From positions 1,130,001-1,194,000 of the forward strand of contig NZ_CP129113.1 in NCBI RefSeq assembly GCF_030762805.1: a stretch of DNA of 64,000 nucleotides, read 5' to 3'. The notes under the pieces are model-generated. The model was not told where the DNA came from. It was given only the letters and a program-made list of their open reading frames with translations, and made no database searches. Numbering within the stretch: the stretch's first letter is position 1; every line of letters begins with the position of its first letter. Both the position numbers and the translations under genes were made by a program. Below, one piece after another: positions 1-8,988 of the stretch. This DNA comes from Aciduricibacillus chroicocephali. Its GTDB lineage: Bacteria; Bacillota; Bacilli; Bacillales; Amphibacillaceae.

Positions 1-2715
1 GAAGAAGACCAGGCGATGCTTGTCAAATTAACTGAACAGATCGAGCAAGCAACAGGAAAGAGAGAAGTTCTTCTGGAGCGTTCCAGGCATGCGGAGGCAT
101 TCAGACAGAAGACAACTCAGGAGAAAGAGAGATTAGGAAAACAACTCAACGAAATTGAGTATGCTTTGAAGGCATGCAGGTCAGAAGTCGATGAAAAAGA
201 ATTTTCTTATGAGGAATTACTAAAGAAAATAGCTCAGCTGGAGAGACTGTTATCAGAACTGAGTATAAATCGGTCACATGAGATTGAGAATCTAAAATCT
301 GATTATATCGAACTGCTCAGTAAGAAGGCCGCACTTTCCAATGAAAAAAAGGCCGTTGCAGAACAACTTGATAAATTGTCCTCAAGAACCGATTCAGAAC
401 ATGATAGAACGGATCATCTGCACACGAAGCTCAAAGAGAATGAGCGGTTTATTGAGAAGGCGAAAGCTTATAGATATGAAGTTATAAAGCAAGTAGAATC
501 CAGTAGAGCAAACCAGCATAAGAACAGAGATGCTATCTCTGCCTTGCAAAATGAATTGCAAAGATTACGTGATATCCAATATCGTTCATATGAGAAAGTT
601 ACTAAACTTCAATCCCGCAAAGAAATGCTCGAAACGATGAAGGCAGAAATGCAAGGATTCCAGTTTGGCACTAAAGAGATTCTGCAGGCTATGGAAGCGG
701 GCAAGCTTCAAGGGATCAAGGGAGCTGTAATTCAGCTTATCACTGTTCCTGATCATCTTACTGATGCGATAGAAACTGCTCTGGGGGGAGGAGCACAGCA
801 TCTTGTTGCAGAAAATGAAGCGGCGGCTAGAAGCGGAATAGCTTGGCTGAAACAGAATAAAAAAGGAAGGGCAACCTTTTTGCCGCTTAAAACGATAGAA
901 GCCCGTCGTCTTCCCGACTCTATCATTCGAAATATAGAAAAACATTCGGGTTATATTGGAATTGGATCAGATCTGATTAAATTTGAGGCGGAGAGTGAGC
1001 CTGCAATCCGTCATCTTCTCGGAAATGTAGTCATTGCTGCAGATCTCCGGGCTGCAAATGAAATTGCAGCGCTCTGCAACCGACGTTATCGTATTGTTAC
1101 AATTGATGGTGATGTCGTTAACCCTGGAGGGTCGATGTCCGGCGGTACAAAACGGAAAACCGGTACAAGCATCTTTTCAAGAAAAAAAGAATTAATTGAA
1201 GTCCATAATATTCTTACAGAAGAAGAAAAGGTGCTTGCTAGTTCACAGAATGAACACCGAGAGGCCGAGAAGCGACTTTCAATCCTTAAGCATGAATTTG
1301 AAGATGCAGAGAAGACACTTACAACATATTCTGAGAAGTTGGCAATGGCCGAGAGATCTCTGCAGGAACGTGAACTTGAAAAGGAATCTTTAGAAAATCA
1401 GCTTGCAATGCAGCAACAAGGAAATAGTGATTTTCGAATAGAACGTGATGAGCTTCTTAGCAAACAAGCTGAGATTCGTGAGCAGCTTGAAGCACTTCAG
1501 AATCAAATCTTACAAATGGACAAACATATTAAGGACCTTGTTGAGGCGGATGAGAAGAACAAGCAGAAACAGACCAAAGTAATGGAACAACTCCATGCTG
1601 CACAACTTGAGCTCGCTAAAACTGGGGAACAATTACAAGCCCTTTACAATCGAAGTGCCTTGCACGATGAACAGCGCTCGGCAATTAAAGCAGAGTTAGT
1701 TGAGCTGAACGAATCGCTTAATTTCGCAGATGAGGCACAGACAGAGAAGCTTGTGCAGCAACTCGACAAAGAAACAAGATCAGCCGCAAAGGAAAAGGAA
1801 AATGTGCTTGCGAGGTTGAGAGATATTCGTCAAAAACGTCACGATCGGACGAAGCGCCTGCAGGATGCAGAACAGGAGCTTAAAGCAGAAAATCGTCTAT
1901 TGCAGGCCTTTTCGAAAGATAGGCAAAATCAAGAGATTCACGCTGCCCGCCTAGATGTTTCATTAGATTCTAAACTGGAGACGCTACAGGAAGAATATAA
2001 TATTACACACGAGAAAGCATCAAGTATATATGAAAAATGTGAAAATCTTGAACAAGGGAAAATACAGCTTTCCCAACTGAATAAGCAAATTGAGCGGCTA
2101 GGTACTGTGAATTTAGGAGCAATTGAGGAATTCGAACGTATATCAGAACGTTTCCGTTTCCTTACTGAGCAAGAGACAGATTTAATTACAGCAATGCACA
2201 CATTAAATGGAGCGATTACGGAATTAGATGGCGAAATGGAACGACGCTTTGCTGAGACATTTTATGAAATCCAGAAAGAGTTTTCGCAGGTGTTTCAGGA
2301 ACTTTTCGGAGGTGGACGTGCAGAGCTTACACTTACAGATCCAGGGAATCTGCTTGGTACTGGAATTGAGATTGTAGCAGAACCACCAGGGAAAAAGCTA
2401 AAGGCTCTCAGTTTGCTTTCAGGAGGAGAGCGCGCACTTACTGCGATTGCTCTACTGTTCTCAATCCTGCGTGTCCGTCCCGTCCCATTCTGTATTCTTG
2501 ATGAAGTTGAGGCCGCCTTGGATGAAGCAAATGTTGTAAGGTTTGCAAAGTATTTGCATGCACATAGCAGGCGGACTCAGTTTATCGTCATTACACATCG
2601 GAAAGGAACAATGGAGGAAGCAGATGCATTGTTTGGCGTGACAATGGAAGAATCAGGCGTTTCACGGCTTGTATCAGTCAAGCTTTCAGATGCAGAAGAT
2701 CTCGTTAATATTTAA
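1..2715 (+). CDS. smc: Chromosome partition protein SMC, 3' part (5' truncated by window edge)
   Basis: Structural maintenance of chromosomes ATPase, which with ScpA/ScpB compacts and segregates the nucleoid. The reading frame is open from base 1, so the start lies upstream; 904 codons are present against roughly 1190 in the family, so the N-terminal head with Walker A is missing here. Seen in order: a long charged coiled coil, the hinge (about codons 235-390, with GGGAQHLVAENEAAARSG and the GGSMSGG turn), the return coiled coil, then the C-terminal head with the ABC signature LSGGERAL and Walker B CILDEVEAALDE near the end. ftsY follows after 20 bases, as in other Bacillales. Confidence 0.97.
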   Translation, partial: EEDQAMLVKLTEQIEQATGKREVLLERSRHAEAFRQKTTQEKERLGKQLNEIEYALKACRSEVDEKEFSYEELLKKIAQLERLLSELSINRSHEIENLKSDYIELLSKKAALSNEKKAVAEQLDKLSSRTDSEHDRTDHLHTKLKENERFIEKAKAYRYEVIKQVESSRANQHKNRDAISALQNELQRLRDIQYRSYEKVTKLQSRKEMLETMKAEMQGFQFGTKEILQAMEAGKLQGIKGAVIQLITVPDHLTDAIETALGGGAQHLVAENEAAARSGIAWLKQNKKGRATFLPLKTIEARRLPDSIIRNIEKHSGYIGIGSDLIKFEAESEPAIRHLLGNVVIAADLRAANEIAALCNRRYRIVTIDGDVVNPGGSMSGGTKRKTGTSIFSRKKELIEVHNILTEEEKVLASSQNEHREAEKRLSILKHEFEDAEKTLTTYSEKLAMAERSLQERELEKESLENQLAMQQQGNSDFRIERDELLSKQAEIREQLEALQNQILQMDKHIKDLVEADEKNKQKQTKVMEQLHAAQLELAKTGEQLQALYNRSALHDEQRSAIKAELVELNESLNFADEAQTEKLVQQLDKETRSAAKEKENVLARLRDIRQKRHDRTKRLQDAEQELKAENRLLQAFSKDRQNQEIHAARLDVSLDSKLETLQEEYNITHEKASSIYEKCENLEQGKIQLSQLNKQIERLGTVNLGAIEEFERISERFRFLTEQETDLITAMHTLNGAITELDGEMERRFAETFYEIQKEFSQVFQELFGGGRAELTLTDPGNLLGTGIEIVAEPPGKKLKALSLLSGGERALTAIALLFSILRVRPVPFCILDEVEAALDEANVVRFAKYLHAHSRRTQFIVITHRKGTMEEADALFGVTMEESGVSRLVSVKLSDAEDLVNI

Positions 2716-2735
2716 AACAGAAAGGGTTGTGGCAA

Positions 2736-3749
2736 ATGAGTTTCATGAAAAAACTCCGTGATAAATTCAAGACAAAAGAGAATGAGGAAGTTTCCGAGAA
2801 ATATAAATCCGGCATGGAGAAAACGCGTTCATCTTTTTCCGGCAAAATCAATAACCTGATTGCTCGCTACCGGAAAGTTGATGAGGACTTTTTCGAAGAA
2901 CTAGAAGAGGCGTTGATTACAGCGGATGTCGGCGTCATGACTGTTATGGATCTGATTGATGAACTAAAAACGGAAGTGAAACGACGTAATATTAAAGATA
3001 CAGCAGAACTGAAAGACGTCATTTCTGAGAAGCTTGTTGAAATTTATTACGGTGAAGATGATGAAAAAATTGAATCTTTGAATCTGCAGGATGAAGGGCT
3101 AACTGTCATTCTTGTTGTTGGCGTAAACGGTGTTGGTAAAACAACATCCATTGGCAAACTTGCCCATCAGATGAAAGAAGAAGGGAAGGAAGTAGTCCTC
3201 GCAGCTGGTGATACTTTCCGCGCTGGAGCAATTGAGCAGCTTGAAGTATGGGGAGAGCGGGCCGGAGTAGGAGTCATAAAACATAAAGAAGGAAGCGATC
3301 CCGCAGCTGTAATCTATGATGGCATTCAGGCAGCCAAATCAAGAAAAGCGGATGTGCTTATATGTGATACTGCTGGGCGACTTCAAAACAAAGTGAATCT
3401 TATGAATGAACTTGAAAAGGTTAGACGTGTCATTGAGCGTGAAGTACCTGGAGCTCCTCATGAAACTTTGCTCGTGCTCGACGCAACTACAGGTCAGAAT
3501 GCACTTAGCCAAGCCAAGACATTTGGTCAAGCTGCAAATGTTACAGGTATTATTTTGACAAAGTTGGATGGAACAGCGAAAGGCGGGATTGTTCTTGCCA
3601 TTCGACATGAAATGCATATTCCAGTTAAGTATGTCGGGCTTGGTGAGAAAATGGAGGACTTACAGCCGTTTGATGCTGAAGGGTTTGTTTATGGGTTGTT
3701 CGCTGACATGCTTGATGAAGAGTCAGTTGAAAAGGAAGAAGAAGCTTAA
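2736..3749 (+). CDS. ftsY: Signal recognition particle receptor FtsY
   Basis: SRP receptor GTPase at the membrane; pairs with Ffh to deliver ribosome-nascent chain complexes to SecYEG. 337 aa. A short charged N-terminal region and helical N domain are followed by the G domain: GVNGVGKTTS (about residue 129), DTFRAGA, DTAGR (about 210) and TKLDG (about 275). I chose the ATG at 2736 because AAAGGG lies 9 bases upstream; an in-frame TTG at 2727 has no spaced ribosome site. The long acidic A domain of the enterobacterial protein is absent, as is usual in Bacillales. Probably cotranscribed with smc. Confidence 0.97.
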   Translation: MSFMKKLRDKFKTKENEEVSEKYKSGMEKTRSSFSGKINNLIARYRKVDEDFFEELEEALITADVGVMTVMDLIDELKTEVKRRNIKDTAELKDVISEKLVEIYYGEDDEKIESLNLQDEGLTVILVVGVNGVGKTTSIGKLAHQMKEEGKEVVLAAGDTFRAGAIEQLEVWGERAGVGVIKHKEGSDPAAVIYDGIQAAKSRKADVLICDTAGRLQNKVNLMNELEKVRRVIEREVPGAPHETLLVLDATTGQNALSQAKTFGQAANVTGIILTKLDGTAKGGIVLAIRHEMHIPVKYVGLGEKMEDLQPFDAEGFVYGLFADMLDEESVEKEEEA

Positions 3750-3763
3750 TAAAGAGTATTTAC

Positions 3764-3793
3764 TTGACAGTTAATCCTACTTTTCGCTATTGT
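3764..3793 (+). promoter_or_regulatory. Putative sigma-A promoter for ylxM-ffh
   Basis: TTGACA (3764-3769, a perfect -35) is followed after 18 bases by TATTGT (3788-3793), 33 bases before the ylxM start. It lies in the gap between ftsY and ylxM, which would give the ylxM-ffh pair its own transcript. The -10 is only a partial match. Confidence 0.55.
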
Positions 3794-3825
3794 AATTGTA
3801 TTGCAAATCCAAGAGGTGCATAAAT

Positions 3826-4152
3826 ATGCTTGAAAAGACAACGTATATTAACGCTCTGTTTGATTTTTATCAGGCGTTGCTTACACCGAAACAGCGCAAT
3901 TATATGGAAATGTATTATGCCGAAGATTATTCCCTTGGCGAGATATCCGAAGACAGCCAAGTCTCCAGACAAGCTGTATATGACAATATTAAACGTACTG
4001 AAGCCATTCTTGAGACATATGAAGAAAAGCTTCGTCTCTATGAAAAGTTCAAGAAACGGACAGAGCTTATTGACAAGCTTGAAATAGACCGTTTGAACAT
4101 GTCAGATGAGGAATTTGAACATTTAATCTCCAGGTTGAGAGAATTGGATTAA
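3826..4152 (+). CDS. ylxM: YlxM-family SRP-associated helix-turn-helix protein
   Basis: Small DNA-binding-like protein (UPF0122) encoded next to ffh throughout Firmicutes; in streptococci the homologue modulates SRP GTPase activity. 108 aa. The sigma-region-4-like HTH is visible as [19 protein letters not shown] (about residues 33-51), followed by a helical tail. The ATG at 3826 has AGAGGTG at proper spacing; an in-frame TTG at 3796 would add ten residues with no ribosome site. ffh follows after 15 bases. Whether it acts on DNA, SRP RNA or Ffh cannot be told from sequence. Confidence 0.93.
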   Translation: MLEKTTYINALFDFYQALLTPKQRNYMEMYYAEDYSLGEISEDSQVSRQAVYDNIKRTEAILETYEEKLRLYEKFKKRTELIDKLEIDRLNMSDEEFEHLISRLRELD

Positions 4153-4167
4153 GGGGGGATTCGAAAA

Positions 4168-5511
4168 ATGGCATTTGAAGGTTTGGCCGACCGGCTGCAA
4201 AATACAATTAAAAAGATAACTGGCAAAGGAAAAGTATCCGAAGCTGACGTCAAAGAAATGACCCGGGAAGTCCGGCTTGCTCTTCTGGAAGCTGACGTTA
4301 ACTTTAAAGTAGTTAAAGATCTGATCGGGCGTATTAAAGAGCGTGCGATTGGCCAGGAAGTTATGGAGAGCCTAACACCGGGTCAACAAGTTATTAAAGT
4401 TGTAAAAGAAGAACTGTCAGATTTGATGGGTGGCGAGCAGAGCAAAATTGCTGTAAGTGATCGCCCCCCTACTGTCATTATGATGGTTGGTCTTCAAGGG
4501 GCAGGTAAAACAACGACAACCGGCAAGCTCGCAAATTATCTGCGTAAGAAACAAAATCGCTCTCCACTCCTGGTTGCTTGCGATATTTACCGTCCGGCTG
4601 CCATTAAACAGCTGGAAACGCTCGGTGCTCAGCTTGATATGCCTGTTTTCTCAATGGGCACAGATGTCAAACCGGCTGAAATTGTTCAGGAGGCATTGAA
4701 AGAAGCGAAGGCGAATCATAATGACTATGTCTTAATTGATACGGCAGGGCGTCTTCATATTGATGAAGAGCTTATGGGTGAATTGCAGGAAGTTCGAGAA
4801 GTGGCGAAGCCTGAAGAGATTTTCCTCGTTGTTGATGCAATGACCGGTCAGGATGCAGTGAACGTTGCTGAGAGCTTCAATGAACAGCTTGATGTAACTG
4901 GTGTAGTCTTGACTAAGCTTGACGGTGATACACGTGGCGGGGCTGCACTTTCTATAAAAGCAGTTACCGGAAAACCGATTAAATTTGCCGGGATGGGCGA
5001 AAAACTTGATGCTCTTGAGCCGTTCCACCCGGAGCGTATGGCTTCGCGTATTCTTGGTATGGGCGATGTGCTTACCCTGATTGAGAAGGCACAATCAAAC
5101 ATAGATGAGAAGCAGGCCAAGGAACTGGAAGAAAAGATGCGAAACATGAGCTTCACTTTTGATGACTTCCTTGAACAGATGAGTCAGGTGAAGAAGATGG
5201 GTCCGCTTGAAGATCTTATGTCTATGATTCCGGGAGCGGGGAAAATCAAAGGCTTGAAGAACGCTCAGATTGATGAAAGGCAGCTTAGTCATATTGAGGC
5301 AATCATTCAATCAATGACTAAACAAGAACGTATTGATCCGAATATTATCAATGCTAGCCGCCGCAAGCGTATTGCTGTTGGTTCGGGAACTTCCGTCTCC
5401 CAAGTAAACCGGCTAATCAAGCAGTTTAATGATATGAAGAAGATGATGAAGCAAATGACGAACATGACAAAGGGCAAAAAGGGCAAGGGATTCAAACTTC
5501 CTTTCATGTAA
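4168..5511 (+). CDS. ffh: Signal recognition particle protein Ffh (SRP54)
   Basis: GTPase subunit of the cytoplasmic SRP; binds signal sequences and 4.5S/scRNA. 447 aa, the normal length. N domain, then the G domain with GLQGAGKTTTTGKLA (about residue 108), DTAGRLHIDEELM (about 191) and TKLDGDTRGG, then the methionine-rich M domain from about residue 300, ending in a Lys/Met-rich tail. The ribosome site AAGGGGGG is strong. It is the partner of FtsY encoded just upstream; together with YlxM these form the SRP cluster typical of Bacillales. Confidence 0.98.
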   Translation: MAFEGLADRLQNTIKKITGKGKVSEADVKEMTREVRLALLEADVNFKVVKDLIGRIKERAIGQEVMESLTPGQQVIKVVKEELSDLMGGEQSKIAVSDRPPTVIMMVGLQGAGKTTTTGKLANYLRKKQNRSPLLVACDIYRPAAIKQLETLGAQLDMPVFSMGTDVKPAEIVQEALKEAKANHNDYVLIDTAGRLHIDEELMGELQEVREVAKPEEIFLVVDAMTGQDAVNVAESFNEQLDVTGVVLTKLDGDTRGGAALSIKAVTGKPIKFAGMGEKLDALEPFHPERMASRILGMGDVLTLIEKAQSNIDEKQAKELEEKMRNMSFTFDDFLEQMSQVKKMGPLEDLMSMIPGAGKIKGLKNAQIDERQLSHIEAIIQSMTKQERIDPNIINASRRKRIAVGSGTSVSQVNRLIKQFNDMKKMMKQMTNMTKGKKGKGFKLPFM

Positions 5512-5522
5512 TGTAAAAAACC

Positions 5523-5551
5523 TTTACAGACTTCGTTCTTTCTGCTAGAAT
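5523..5551 (+). promoter_or_regulatory. Sigma-A promoter for rpsP operon
   Basis: TTTACA (5523-5528), a 17-base spacer and TAGAAT (5546-5551) lie 42 bases before the rpsP start, right after the ffh stop codon. This is a good vegetative promoter and would separate ribosomal-protein expression from the SRP genes. Confidence 0.7.
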
Positions 5552-5593
5552 AAAAAAATGTGATCATGATTAAATTTTTGGAGGTATATTATA

Positions 5594-5866
5594 ATGGCAG
5601 TAAAAATTCGTTTGAAGCGCATGGGTTCTAAAAGAAAACCTTTCTATCGTATTGTAGTAGCAGATTCACGTTCACCACGTGATGGTCGTCTAATCGAGCA
5701 AATCGGCACATACAACCCGATTACAAGCCCAGCTGATGTAACAATCGATGAAGCAAAAGCAATTGACTGGATGGCAAAAGGCGCACAGCCAAGCGACACA
5801 GTTCGCAACTTGTTCTCCAAGCAAGGTATTCTTAAGAAGTTCCACGAACAGAAGAACCAGAAGTAA
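5594..5866 (+). CDS. rpsP: 30S ribosomal protein S16
   Basis: Small-subunit assembly protein that binds 16S rRNA. 90 aa, full length for the family, starting [20 protein letters not shown] with the typical [12 protein letters not shown] stretch and the IGTYNP motif. The ribosome site TTTGGAGG precedes the ATG. khpA follows at once and then ylqD, rimM and trmD, the usual ribosome-maturation group. Confidence 0.99.
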   Translation: MAVKIRLKRMGSKRKPFYRIVVADSRSPRDGRLIEQIGTYNPITSPADVTIDEAKAIDWMAKGAQPSDTVRNLFSKQGILKKFHEQKNQK

Positions 5867-5884
5867 TTGCAGTTCAGCGCAGCG

Positions 5885-6124
5885 ATGAAATCTCTCGTTG
5901 AATCGATTGTGAAGCCGCTGGCAGTTTATCCTGATGTGGTTTCGATTGAAATGATTGAAACCGATGGAAAGCTGACTTGCCAATTGCTCGTCCATCGGGA
6001 GGATGCTGGCAAAATCATCGGCAGAAACGGACGGATTGCCAAAGCAATCCGCAAGGTGATGGAAGCAAGTGCACCTGATATGAAGGTATACTTGGATATA
6101 AAGAAATGGGAAGGGACCGAATGA
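5885..6124 (+). CDS. khpA: KH-domain RNA-binding protein KhpA (YlqC)
   Basis: Small single-KH-domain RNA-binding protein; in other Firmicutes KhpA partners KhpB/Jag and affects cell elongation and RNA metabolism. 79 aa from the ATG at 5885. The KH signature is GKIIGRNGRIAKAIR (about residues 43-57). The start is uncertain: neither this ATG nor the in-frame TTG at 5867, immediately after the rpsP stop, has a clear ribosome site, which suggests translational coupling to rpsP. The final codons overlap a terminator-like hairpin. Confidence 0.93.
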   Translation: MKSLVESIVKPLAVYPDVVSIEMIETDGKLTCQLLVHREDAGKIIGRNGRIAKAIRKVMEASAPDMKVYLDIKKWEGTE

Positions 6125-6146
6125 GGCCTTTCCCATTTTCCTTTTT
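6104..6146 (+). terminator. Intrinsic terminator at the end of khpA
   Basis: AAATGGGAA (from 6104) pairs with TTTCCCATTT around 6129-6138, with GG/CC inside the loop, followed by TCCTTTTT. The 5' arm lies inside the last khpA codons. It would partly end the rpsP-khpA transcript before the ylqD promoter. Confidence 0.7.
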
Positions 6147-6157
6147 AAGAGCTCTTT

Positions 6158-6166
6158 TGGTATAAT
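6158..6166 (+). promoter_or_regulatory. Extended -10 promoter for ylqD-rimM-trmD
   Basis: TGGTATAAT (extended -10, with a perfect TATAAT at 6161-6166) lies 36 bases before ylqD and just after the khpA terminator. No good -35 is present, which fits an extended -10 type. Confidence 0.55.
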
Positions 6167-6202
6167 TGTAACAATTGCCAATGAGAGAGCGAGGTTCTGA
6201 CT

Positions 6203-6598
6203 ATGAACATTATGAAAAAGGTTCTCATCAAGCAAGTAGTAACAGAGCACAGCAAAGCAGCTATGAGGAAGAAGTTCATCAATCATAAATTGCAGCTTGA
6301 ACAAGAGTGTCAACAACTCCGATTCGAACAGCGTAAATTGGAAAATAAGCCGGGACTCAGTAAAAAAGAGATCGCAAGGCGCTTTCAGTCCGAAATCGGC
6401 AGGAGACAAGATGAAATCAGGATTACTGAATTTAAGACTGAACAGTTGGATATCCTTCCTGATGGAATGGAAATGATTGAACGGGAAGTTGAAGCTCTTG
6501 TTGAAGTCAGTCCGGGAATGCAATGGGATGAGCTGATGGAACCCGGTGCCATCGTTGTAAAAGACGGTATTGTAATCAGAGTTGAAAGCGGCAGGTGA
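6203..6598 (+). CDS. ylqD: YlqD family protein of unknown function
   Basis: 131 aa protein found between khpA and rimM across Bacillales; its function is not established. It is charged and largely helical (residues about 25-85 rich in Glu, Gln, Lys and Arg), with a beta-rich C terminus around [20 protein letters not shown] that looks like a small barrel. The start at 6203 uses GCGAGG 8 bases upstream; a second ATG at 6212 is possible. Its place beside rimM and trmD hints at a ribosome or RNA role, but that is inference from position only. Confidence 0.9.
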   Translation: MNIMKKVLIKQVVTEHSKAAMRKKFINHKLQLEQECQQLRFEQRKLENKPGLSKKEIARRFQSEIGRRQDEIRITEFKTEQLDILPDGMEMIEREVEALVEVSPGMQWDELMEPGAIVVKDGIVIRVESGR

Positions 6599-6605
6599 AG
6601 GGCAG

Positions 6606-7121
6606 ATGGAAATGGAACTATTAAATGCAGGGAAAATTGTTAATACTCATGGAATTCGCGGCGAAGTTAAAGTACTGCGGATCAGCGATTTTGATGACAG
6701 ATTTAAGCCAGGTAATATTCTTTATTTAGAAGGTCCTGATAAGGAAGTTCAGCAGGTTACGGTAACTGCTCATAGAGTCCATAAAGGTTTTGATCTTATC
6801 TGTTTCAAGGAGTTTGGCAATATTAATGAAGTAGAAAAATTTAAAGGTTCTTACTTAAAGATACCGAAGACAATGCTTGAAGAGCTTCCTGATAATGAAT
6901 TCTACTATCATGAAATTATTGGTTGCTCCGTATTTCTTCCAAATGGCGAGGAACTTGGTAAGGTAAAAGAGATCCTTTCGCCTGGGGCAAATGATGTATG
7001 GGTCATCCAGCGTCCTCACGGAAAGGATCAACTAATTCCTTATATTGAAGAGGTCGTTAAAAGTGTTGACCCGACAAGAAAACGGATTGAAATAGAACCA
7101 ATGGAAGGATTGCTCGACTGA
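6606..7121 (+). CDS. rimM: 16S rRNA processing protein RimM
   Basis: Ribosome maturation factor that binds S19 and aids 30S head assembly. 171 aa. The N-terminal RimM barrel starts with [18 protein letters not shown]; the PRC-barrel follows from about residue 95 with [11 protein letters not shown] and [13 protein letters not shown]. The ATG at 6606 has AGGTGA 8 bases upstream; ATG 6612 is an alternative. The stop overlaps the trmD start in a TGATG, giving tight coupling. Confidence 0.97.
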   Translation: MEMELLNAGKIVNTHGIRGEVKVLRISDFDDRFKPGNILYLEGPDKEVQQVTVTAHRVHKGFDLICFKEFGNINEVEKFKGSYLKIPKTMLEELPDNEFYYHEIIGCSVFLPNGEELGKVKEILSPGANDVWVIQRPHGKDQLIPYIEEVVKSVDPTRKRIEIEPMEGLLD

Positions 7122-7855
7122 TGCATATTGACATTTTGACATTGTTTCCAGGCATGTTTGATGGAGTGTTAAACGAGTCCATCCTAAAAAAAGCTCGTGA
7201 AAAAGGCAAATACAGCTGTGATCTAGTCGACTTCCGGAATTTCACCGAGAATAAGCACAACAAAGTTGATGATTACCCATTTGGCGGAGGAGCCGGGATG
7301 GTTCTAGCCCCTCAGCCTATCTTTGACTGTGTAGAATCGGTCACGAAAAAACGGGAGACGAAGCCTCGGATTATTCTTATGTGCCCGCAAGGTGAGCGGT
7401 ACAATCAGCGTAAAGCAGAAGAACTGGCACGGGAAGAGCATCTTATTTTCCTATGTGGCCATTATGAGGGCTATGATGAGCGAATTCGTGAACATCTTGT
7501 AACGGACGAAATATCTATTGGGGATTATGTACTTACAGGAGGAGAACTAGGGGCAATGGTCGTTGTAGACAGTGTTGTAAGACTGCTTCCTGATGCACTG
7601 GGTAATTCTGAATCTGCGGTCGAGGATTCATTCTCGACGGGCCTTCTTGAGCATCCTCATTATACGAGACCCGCTAACTTCCGTGGAATGAAAGTACCAG
7701 AAGTCCTTACTAGTGGAAACCATGCACATATTGAAGAGTGGCGCATGCGTGAATCGCTCAGGCGTACACTTGAAAGACGTCCTGACCTGCTTGAAGAAGG
7801 CAATTTGACTGACTTGCAGAAAACTGTGCTTGCTAAGTTGAAAAACGAGCAATAA
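7121..7855 (+). CDS. trmD: tRNA (guanine37-N1)-methyltransferase TrmD
   Basis: SPOUT methyltransferase that makes m1G37 in tRNA with S-adenosylmethionine and prevents +1 frameshifting. 244 aa, full length. Visible motifs are [11 protein letters not shown], the substrate loop [11 protein letters not shown] and the knot segment [17 protein letters not shown] that wraps the cofactor; the C-terminal domain includes HYTRP. Its start overlaps the rimM stop. The long gap after it carries the rplS promoter and leader. Confidence 0.98.
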   Translation: MHIDILTLFPGMFDGVLNESILKKAREKGKYSCDLVDFRNFTENKHNKVDDYPFGGGAGMVLAPQPIFDCVESVTKKRETKPRIILMCPQGERYNQRKAEELAREEHLIFLCGHYEGYDERIREHLVTDEISIGDYVLTGGELGAMVVVDSVVRLLPDALGNSESAVEDSFSTGLLEHPHYTRPANFRGMKVPEVLTSGNHAHIEEWRMRESLRRTLERRPDLLEEGNLTDLQKTVLAKLKNEQ

Positions 7856-7871
7856 AATTGTCTCTTTTGTA

Positions 7872-7900
7872 TTGTGTCAAGCCTCATCGTATGTTATATT
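7872..7900 (+). promoter_or_regulatory. Sigma-A promoter for rplS
   Basis: TTGTGT (7872-7877), a 17-base spacer and TATATT (7895-7900), with TG one base upstream of the -10 (extended -10). It sits right after trmD and drives the rplS leader. Confidence 0.65.
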
Positions 7901-7986
7901 AATTGATGTATTTGTTGTAAATAAACGATGTTCCGCTGTCATCTAACTTATATGGCAAGAGCATTGGTTTGGAAGGAGAAAAGCAG
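7901..7986 (+). ncRNA. Putative L19 (rplS) autoregulatory leader RNA
   Basis: The 5' untranslated region of rplS. ATGTTC (7928-7933) can pair with GAGCAT (7959-7964) and encloses a segment starting CCGCTG and ending GGCAA. This resembles the Bacillus L19 leader as I recall it (Rfam L19_leader), which represses rplS when free L19 binds. I could not run a covariance model. Confidence 0.55.
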
Positions 7987-8331
7987 ATGCAAACACTAAT
8001 TGAAAGCATCACAAAAGATCAGCTTCGTACAGATCATCCGGAATTTCGCGCAGGGGACACTGTAAAGGTCCACGTTAAGGTTGTCGAGGGCAGCCGCGAG
8101 CGTATCCAGGTTTTCGAAGGTGTTGTAATCAAACGCCAAAACGGTGGAATCAGTGAAACATTCACAGTAAGAAAGATTTCTTACGGTGTTGGTGTTGAAC
8201 GTACATTCCCAGTACACTCCCCGCGTGTCGATAAAATCGAAGTAACACGCAAAGGACGCGTACGCCGTGCGAAATTGTACTACTTGCGCAACCTTCGTGG
8301 TAAAGCTGCAAGAATCAAAGAACGCCGGTAA
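7987..8331 (+). CDS. rplS: 50S ribosomal protein L19
   Basis: Large-subunit protein at the 30S-50S interface. 114 aa, normal length, with [37 protein letters not shown] and the basic tail ending in KAARIKERR. The ATG at 7987 follows GGAAGGAG at good spacing; an upstream in-frame TTG (7969) is not needed. Flanked by its own promoter and leader and by a strong terminator, so it is probably a single-gene unit. Confidence 0.99.
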   Translation: MQTLIESITKDQLRTDHPEFRAGDTVKVHVKVVEGSRERIQVFEGVVIKRQNGGISETFTVRKISYGVGVERTFPVHSPRVDKIEVTRKGRVRRAKLYYLRNLRGKAARIKERR

Positions 8332-8337
8332 TGAAAC

Positions 8338-8378
8338 AAAAAGGAGCTTAGCATGGACATGCAAAGCTCCTTTTTTTA
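8338..8378 (+). terminator. Intrinsic terminator after rplS
   Basis: Arms AAAAAGGAGCTT and AAGCTCCTTTTT surround a 13-base loop and run into a T-tract. A strong rho-independent terminator. Confidence 0.92.
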
Positions 8379-8433
8379 ATGGGAGCAACCGCTTTCAAAC
8401 AACTAAAATATGATCGAACCAAGGAGGTCGCTC

Positions 8434-8985
8434 ATGACTGAAACGAAGAACAAAAACGAGTGGTGGGAATGGATCAAGGCAATTTTAATTGCTCTTGTTA
8501 TATTTGGTGTTGTAAAGATCTTTCTATTCGAACCAATTGTAGTGGATGGCCCTTCGATGCAGCCGACCCTTCACAATCGTGACCATATGATAGTGAACAA
8601 GATTGGATATAAGATTGGTGAACCGCATCGTTTTGACGTCATTGTTTTTCACGCTTCTGATAAAAAAGATTTTATAAAACGTGTCATTGGACTTCCAGGA
8701 GACCACGTTGCCTATAAAGACAACCAACTTTATATAAATGGGAAGAAAAAAAATGAGCCGTTTTTTGACAAATTGAAAGATAGACCGCTTACAAATGATT
8801 TTCAGCTTGAAGATCTGCCAGGAGCATATGAAACGATTCCGAAAGGTTATGTGTTTGTACTTGGTGATAACCGTACGAACTCTACTGATTCACGGATAAT
8901 CGGTCTTATTCCGATGGATAAGATAGTCGGTAAAACGAGTGTTATCTACTGGCCAATAAACCGAATGCAAATTTTGGGGGAATAA
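8434..8985 (+). CDS. lepB: Type I signal peptidase (SipS/LepB family)
   Basis: Membrane serine peptidase that removes Sec and Tat signal peptides outside the cytoplasmic membrane. 183 aa, the compact Gram-positive form. One N-terminal transmembrane segment (about residues 11-34) is followed by GPSMQPT with the nucleophile Ser41, the general base Lys82 in FIKRVIGLPGD, and the GDNRTNSTDSR box. AAGGAGG precedes ATG 8434; an earlier ATG (8410) lies upstream of that site and is unlikely. rbgA follows after 3 bases. Which Bacillus sip paralogue it matches cannot be settled here. Confidence 0.96.
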   Translation: MTETKNKNEWWEWIKAILIALVIFGVVKIFLFEPIVVDGPSMQPTLHNRDHMIVNKIGYKIGEPHRFDVIVFHASDKKDFIKRVIGLPGDHVAYKDNQLYINGKKKNEPFFDKLKDRPLTNDFQLEDLPGAYETIPKGYVFVLGDNRTNSTDSRIIGLIPMDKIVGKTSVIYWPINRMQILGE

Positions 8986-8988
8986 AAA

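Noticed and set aside
5690-6523. 277-codon open frame on the minus strand across rpsP, khpA and ylqD
   Set aside because: It runs antisense to three well-conserved genes, has a Cys/Phe/His-rich composition typical of shadow frames, and no plausible ribosome site or promoter.
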